Shown piece after piece: positions 59,058 to 64,000 of a stretch of DNA of 64,000 nt. Source of the stretch: Dichetophora obliterata (taxonomy: Eukaryota > Arthropoda > Insecta > Diptera > Sciomyzidae); assembly GCA_963920525.1 (NCBI GenBank), contig OY986438.1, positions 126,486,920-126,550,919 on the forward strand, in the 5' to 3' direction. The notes under the pieces are model-generated. The model did no database searches and was not told where the DNA came from. It saw only the letters and a program-made list of their open reading frames with translations. The stretch's first letter is position 1. Each line of letters opens with the position of its first letter. Made by a program: the position numbers and the translations under genes.

Positions 59058-60873
59058 TCTATATAAATAAAAATCAAATGTCGTTCGTTGGTAATTGCAT
59101 CAGTTGAGAACGGCTGGACCGATTTGGATATTTTTTTTTAAATGTTCGTAATAGTCCAACATAGGTTTTTAAGGAAAGAAAAATGGACCACGCCCACTTT
59201 TACGCCCACTTTTACGCCCACTTTTTTGATTTATTTAAAATCGGAAAACGGCTACACTGATTTGGCTAATTTTTTTAAATGTTCGTAGTAATCCATTTAA
59301 GGTTTTTGATGAAGAAAAATTAACCACTCCCACTTTTACGCCCACTTTTTTGATATATATCTAAAATCGCAGAGCGCCTGCTAGCTTTTTTGGCTAACTT
59401 TTTTTAATGTTTGCAATAGTCGACAAAAGCTTTTTACAGAAAGAAAAAATGGGCGTGGGGTAAGGAGGCGTGGCACTCTCATACAACCCAAATTTGCGAT
59501 ATCGAATACCTTCTTAGTTATAGACCGCACAGTCTCGGAATTTAGTATTCGAACTCAATTTACAAATGAAGTTTAACTGATAACATTGTATGGTGTTGGA
59601 AAAAGGGGCGTGGCACCTCCCATACAACCCAAATTTGAGATATCGAATAGCTTTGGAGTTATAGACCGCACAGCCTCGGAATTCAGTATTCGAACTCAGT
59701 TCACACATTAAGTTTAACTGATAACATTTTATGGTGTTGGACAAGGGGGCGTGGCACCTCCCATACAACCCAAATTTGAGATATCAAATAGCTTTTGAGT
59801 TATAGCTCGCACAGCCATGGAATTTGGTATGCGACTACAATTTACACGAGCCGTTTTACTGATAAAATTTTATGAGCGTTGGGAAAGGAATCGTGGCACC
59901 TTACAACTCACATTTAAAATTTTGAATAGCTTTTGCGTTATAATTCACACAGCCCCGGAATTCAGTATTCGACGACAATTTACACGTGGTGTTTTAATGA
60001 TAACATTATATGAGCATTGGACAAGGGGGCGTGGCACCTCTCATACAACCCACATTTGAGATTTTGATAGTTTTTTGCGTTATAATTTGCACAGCCTCGG
60101 AGTTCAGAATTCAACGACAATTAACACGTACTGTTTTGCTGATAACATTTTATGGGTGTTGGACAAGGGGCATGGCTCCTCCCATACAACCAAAATTTGC
60201 GATATCGAATAGCTTTGGAGTTATACACCTCCACAGCCTCGGTATTCGAGCACAATTTACACATGTCGTTTTACTGATAACATTTTATGGTAGTACAAGG
60301 GGCGTGGAAACCTCCCATAATTTGCGATATCGAATAGCTTTTCAGTTATAGCTCGCACAACCTCGGAATTCGGTATTCTACCACAATTTACACACGCCAT
60401 TCAGGGGGCGTGGCACCTCCTATACAACCCAAATATGCGATTTGCGATATTGAAAAGCTCTGAAGTTATAGGCCGCACAGCCTAAGAATTCATTATTCTA
60501 CCACGATTTACTCATGACGTTTCACTAATCAAATTTTGTGGGCGTTAAACAAAGGGGCGTGGCACCTCTCATTCAACCCAAATTTTACGATATCGTAAAG
60601 CTTTGGAAGTAAAGATTGTACAGCCTCGGAATTCGGTATTCGACCGCAATTTATACGTGCGGTTTCACTGATCAAATTTTATCGGCGTTGTAAAATGGTA
60701 AGTGACACCTTCCATACAGCCCAAATTTGCGATATTGAATTGCTTTGGAGTTATAGGTCGCACAGCTTCGGAACTCAGTATTCGAACTCAATTTACACAT
60801 GCAGGTTCACTGATAACATTTTATGGAAGTTTGGCAACGGGGGCGTGGCAGCAACGCGCCGGGTTCCAGCTAG
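59058..60873 (+). mobile_element. Helitron, non-autonomous, with minisatellite core
   Basis: It starts TCTATATAAATAAAAATC and ends GGGTTCCAGCTAG, lying exactly between A (59057) and T (60874), the Helitron insertion rule. A small stem GGCG/CGCC at 60842-60860 lies nine bases before CTAG, where Helitrons carry their 3' hairpin. There are no terminal inverted repeats and no target duplication. The first 400 bases hold about three ~130-bp units with ACGCCCACTTTT and a GGCTAATTTTTT block; the remainder is the ~141-bp tandem array. No Rep/helicase is encoded, so it needs one from elsewhere. Confidence 0.85.
59465..60850 (+). repeat. ~141-bp minisatellite, about ten units
   Basis: The anchor GGGGCGTGGCACCTCCCATA recurs with changes at about 59469, 59609, 59750, 59892, 60030, 60171, 60303, 60409, 60558, 60700 and 60844. 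Spacing is mostly 138-144, with one shortened unit (106). Each unit contains CAACCCAAATTTGCGATATC, GCACAGCCTCGGAATTC and ACTGATAACATTTTATGG. Open frames crossing the array (59514-60351) are periodic translations of the repeat, not genes. Confidence 0.92.
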
Positions 60874-61818
60874 TTTATCATATAAGTGAAAAATATAAGG
60901 AAAAGACAATTTAAAAGTAATACAATAAATTTATTTTTAAAATATCCTTAAAACATTGTGCTGGCAATATGGACTCTTGGCGAGTCTTGGCGAGTGTTTC
61001 ACCGCAGCTCAGCGTTGCAGCCGTCAGGACGCATCTCACTAGCTTTTTTGTGTTGGTGTTGATGTTTTTTGTATATATTATGGTGTTTACATTGCTCTTG
61101 AGTAATCTGGATCCACACCAAGATATTCAGTCTTATCTCTGCTGCTCCTGCTGCAGATTGCAATGCTATTTGCTGCTTCTTTGGCCCGGCGATTATGTTT
61201 CTACCTTAGCTAGATACGCTGCTAAAGAATTTTTGTATTTTGTCAAGAAATGGACTCGATTGCGTTGTTTTTCGATTTGGAAGGCTGTTGTGTTAAAAAT
61301 ATTTGCGATCATATTTTGCAAATCCCACGATGTAAGGCTATTTGCCCGATATTGGGAATACCCCTAATATAAAATTAAAACCTTTTCGACGCGTTAAAAA
61401 AAGCACATACAGCTTTTTAAAGATACAACTCGAATAATGTCTGAAAAATTTGTTTTGCTACTGAACACAGAAAACTTCTATGATAATAATAAAAATTTTC
61501 TAAAATATATAAAAAATTCTTTTTAAGTAAAAAAAATTGCGAAATGTACGATTATTTTTAACACCAAATTCGAGTTTAGTGACCTTAAATTACCCTGAAA
61601 TCATGTATCGCATTTCTTTTTTTGAAAAATTGTCTCCAAATCCGCGCAGATCCACACCAATTATGTTGCGGATAAAAAGTGAAAAAATTTGTATGAAGTG
61701 CGGATGGACTGCGTTTTCAACAATAGCCCTTTTTCACTACGAATCCGCAAATTTTGCTACCGATTCACTCCGAAGCTACTCGCCGGATTCTACAATCGGT
61801 AAGCCAACGAAAACAAGT
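60874..61818. other. Interior of the inner element, no confident gene
   Basis: A plus frame at 60969-61367 has GC-richer, codon-like composition and a Cys-rich hydrophobic stretch (SYLCCSCCRLQCYLLLL). An overlapping frame reads MDSIALFFDLEGCCVKN. Neither matches a family I can name; a remnant of the element's own gene is possible. Confidence 0.35.
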
Positions 61819-62153
61819 AATTCTCCCGCCGCATTTGATCCGCCGGATTCCACAATCAGCATGAATGTTTTAAATAAGAACTAAAAACATCAAACACACC
61901 ATAGTAACACAGGCTAACTTAAAATGTTAATGAAAGCGCATGTCTTTTCAAAATATTTTTATTAAACTACATATAAAGCATACTTCGTTATTTAACGAAG
62001 TGAATTAAAACATATATTAATTCGAAGCTCCGTCAACTGAAAACCCCCATAATTTGAAAATCACTTTATTTTTATTCTGTACACATATTTTTAATAAAAA
62101 ATATTTTTTTTGACATTGTATTGCCTTCAACATCAACAAATTTCCATTTCATA

Positions 62154-62433
62154 AAGGCCCCTATAGACGAGCAACTAATCGTACAACTGGTTGATAAAAT
62201 GGTTGCTGGTTGATGAAAATAAGCAGTGTGTAGGTGGGTTTTTGGTTTTTTCAGTTTTTCAACGAGTTTACCAACCAGTTGCTGAAAATCAAAAAGTTTT
62301 GATTTTTTCGGCTGAAGCTCATCCATCGAGTTGATCAAAAGTTGAAAGTTGTGTCTGTAGGAAAAACACAAACCAGTTGATCAATCAGTTGTTCGATTAG
62401 TTGTTCGATTAGTTGCTCGTCTATAGGGGCCTT
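62154..62433. mobile_element. 280-bp MITE with 28-bp perfect ends
   Basis: The ends begin AAGGCCCCTATAGACG and are perfectly inverted for 28 bases. ATA stands at 62151-62153 and 62434-62436. The interior is rich in CAACTGGTTGAT and TCGATTAGTTGTT words that make further partial pairing likely. A short frame here (62072-62371) is a shadow. It sits in the right arm of the 5.5-kb element. Confidence 0.85.
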
Positions 62434-62684
62434 ATAAAAGTAATTTCTTTTCTCATTTCCCATCAAATATCAAAAAATTCCCTGGGATATTTTATAACTT
62501 AAGTATTTATAACTTGACTTAACTTCAACATATATAATTTCAACTTGAACTGAATGAAATGAAATTTTAACTTGAGAAATAAAAATATTTAACTTCGCAA
62601 GTTGTACGAAAAGTCAAGTTAACAAAAGTTATTGAAACTGCTCAAGTTAGCTCGAATTATAAAAAGTGAATAAAACGGCCCTTA

Positions 62685-64000
62685 AAATTTCTACAGTTTC
62701 CTGAAGGTTTACACATATTTGCTCTTAGAGTAGACCTGCCAGGAAAATAAGCTAATAGGAAAATTTTAATATATGAAGACATTTAGATTGCAAGATATTA
62801 TAAATTTTCTATAACTATTTTTATTTTGCTCTGCGTTTTTATTCATAAATGTGTTATGTAGTTAAGAAAATTGTTTGTTTTTGAAATTCGTTATTTCATT
62901 AAAGCCAAAGTATTTAAAGCAAATACTTTAAATAAAACAAGCAAATTGTTGAACATCAGTGAATATTGAAATAAATAAGAAGCAACTAGATTAGATGGCA
63001 GCCTTGGTAGAGTTGATGGCTGTGATCTATAAATAGCCCAGTTAGCGCAAAAAGCTTGTAAAAGTGTCGCAAAAAAGTCGCCAATACAGATGTAAATCGT
63101 TTTTGTAATGTAATCACTACTAAAAAAGCAGATATCTTACGATTCTTTTGTAACAACTAAGGTTGCAATTAGACGAAAAATGTGTTATAATAATGTTATA
63201 AATGTGTTATCGGTGCAAACTTTAGTTGCACGCCACAAGATGAAACATACTGGAAACATCTAAAAAAAGAAGTTTTTATTGTGTTATTCTTACGCTGCAA
63301 TTCATGTAAAATAACGTAAATGGTACAAATATTTTATTATTATTACAAATAAAATATTATTGAAGTTATTTTTTGTTATAATGACAGATTTTTTAACAAG
63401 GATATGTCAGTACTGATGACATATATATTCCTGATTGAAAAAAAAATAAGTTATTAAAAGGTTTTAAAATGTTTTGCATACACAATTCCTTAATATAATT
63501 TTCATTATACTAGTGATAATTTTTTGGAGTGTACTTTAAAAGTCAATGAAATTAAATAAAAAGATATGAAATTAAATTGAAAATATGAAGAGTACACTAA
63601 AATTTTACAACAAAGGCCACTTTGTCGATGAATGTTTGTGTTTTACCTCTAGAAAACTCACGCGTCACCCAAAAAATAAAAATTTTTAAAATAATTTAGA
63701 GATAAGAAATATTTCGACATTTAGTTTTGAAGAAATAATGTTTAGTAATAGCTAAATAAATTTGTTAAAGTTCCTAGTGTCATATTGCACTGAAAATTCT
63801 TAAAGAAAATAATAAATACTAAAGAAAATCGTATTCAAATTTATTCCAATCAAAATTCATAGTGCAGAAAATAAATCAAATATGGCGAGTATGAAGTTTT
63901 TAGACACTTCTTCTTAAGTTTTTGTAACAGAATAGCAATTTCAATACATAGTTCTTGCAACTAACAAAATATTAAAAGTTGCAAATTTTTTTTAAAGTTG
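62685..64000. other. AT-rich right edge, nothing recognised
   Basis: No gene, RNA or inverted repeat identified to the end of the window. Confidence 0.5.

Larger units (their letters stand above)
58856..61864. mobile_element. Inner inverted-repeat pair enclosing the Helitron
   Basis: TCATGCTGATTGTGAAATCC with the following CGGCGGATC and GCGGCGGGAG blocks (58856-58898) is matched in reverse at 61819-61864 with only a few changes. AAT flanks both sides when the ends are set at CATGCTG. Further inside, GAATCCG and CCGCACT words recur in both arms. This looks like a second transposon whose middle was filled by the Helitron. No transposase seen. Confidence 0.55.
57143..62681. mobile_element. 5.5-kb element with TTA target duplication, host to nested insertions
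   Basis: The left end GGGCCGTTTTATTCAC and the inverted right end are identical for 20 bases, then diverge through ACTTGAG-rich text present in both arms (many AACTTGAG/AGTTATT words at 57165-57390 and 62500-62655). TTA stands at 57140-57142 and 62682-62684. A 3-bp TWA duplication is typical of PIF/Harbinger. I see no convincing Harbinger nuclease or Myb-like gene; a 132-codon frame at 60969-61367 shows no domain. Much of the length is later insertions: a SINE, an inner inverted-repeat pair, a Helitron and a MITE. Confidence 0.75.

Noticed and set aside
59514..60351. Several overlapping frames with repeated RGVAPLIQP-like text
   Set aside because: Their periodicity equals the 141-bp minisatellite, so they are repeat translations rather than genes.
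62072..62371. 99-codon minus-strand frame
   Set aside because: Most of it lies inside the 280-bp MITE and its repeated LVGKLVEKL text follows the MITE internal repeats.
1..64000. CRISPR array, operon or bacterial content
   Set aside because: No regularly spaced short repeats with unique spacers, no Shine-Dalgarno-led gene clusters; all recognisable content is eukaryotic and transposon-derived.

Overview
The window looks like gene-free, transposon-dense chromatin from an insect, most likely a schizophoran fly. It is strongly AT-rich, with (CA)n and (TG)n microsatellites, long A/T runs and stop-rich frames. Almost every long reading frame that can be recognised belongs to a mobile element family of Diptera: piggyBac, hAT, mariner/Tc1, Helitron, Jockey/CR1-type and RNase H-bearing LINEs, Penelope, and tRNA-derived SINEs. 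The SINE tail (a conserved GGAGTCGGCAT block followed by ACACGCACAAA) reminds me of tephritid fruit fly SINEs, but that is recollection and needs a search. I found no intact host protein gene, no rRNA and no CRISPR array. The sequence between elements could be intergenic or a long intron.

Layout. 1-8 kb: the edge-truncated head of a Tc/mariner-type transposase (-), a 1.16 kb fold-back element, a complete but broken 2.5 kb piggyBac element with TTAA duplications, and a SINE. 8-20 kb: a hammerhead-like motif, microsatellites, a second piggyBac copy (13403-15275), two hAT-type elements and a LINE reverse transcriptase (RT) tail with an adjacent SINE. 20-34 kb: small MITEs (one of 115 bp with a perfect 9-bp target duplication), a 241-bp tandem duplication, a pol III tRNA-like unit, a second hammerhead-like motif and an RNase H-type LINE fragment. 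34-40 kb: a 5'-truncated Penelope element (RT plus GIY-YIG nuclease) abutting a LINE RT that appears to be split by a Tc1 fragment, then a hAT fragment, a third hammerhead-like motif and another RT remnant. 41-56 kb: MITEs of several superfamilies, a hAT transposase tail, a piggyBac-type MITE with palindromes, a mariner tail, a Helitron fragment and a third copy of the 16 kb hAT family. 57-63 kb: a nested set in which a 5.5 kb element with 3-bp TTA duplications contains a SINE, an inner inverted-repeat pair, a complete Helitron built around a ~141-bp minisatellite, and a 280-bp MITE.

None of the protein-coding elements is intact. Each transposase or RT has frameshifts, stops or deletions, and in two of them a catalytic residue is missing or changed. 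Three things deserve most attention: the dispersed motifs that fold like hammerhead ribozymes of the kind known in Penelope-like elements; the recurrent pairing of TTAA/CCC-ended piggyBac elements with perfect subterminal palindromes; and the multi-level nest at 57-63 kb. All homology statements come from motif recognition, not from a search.
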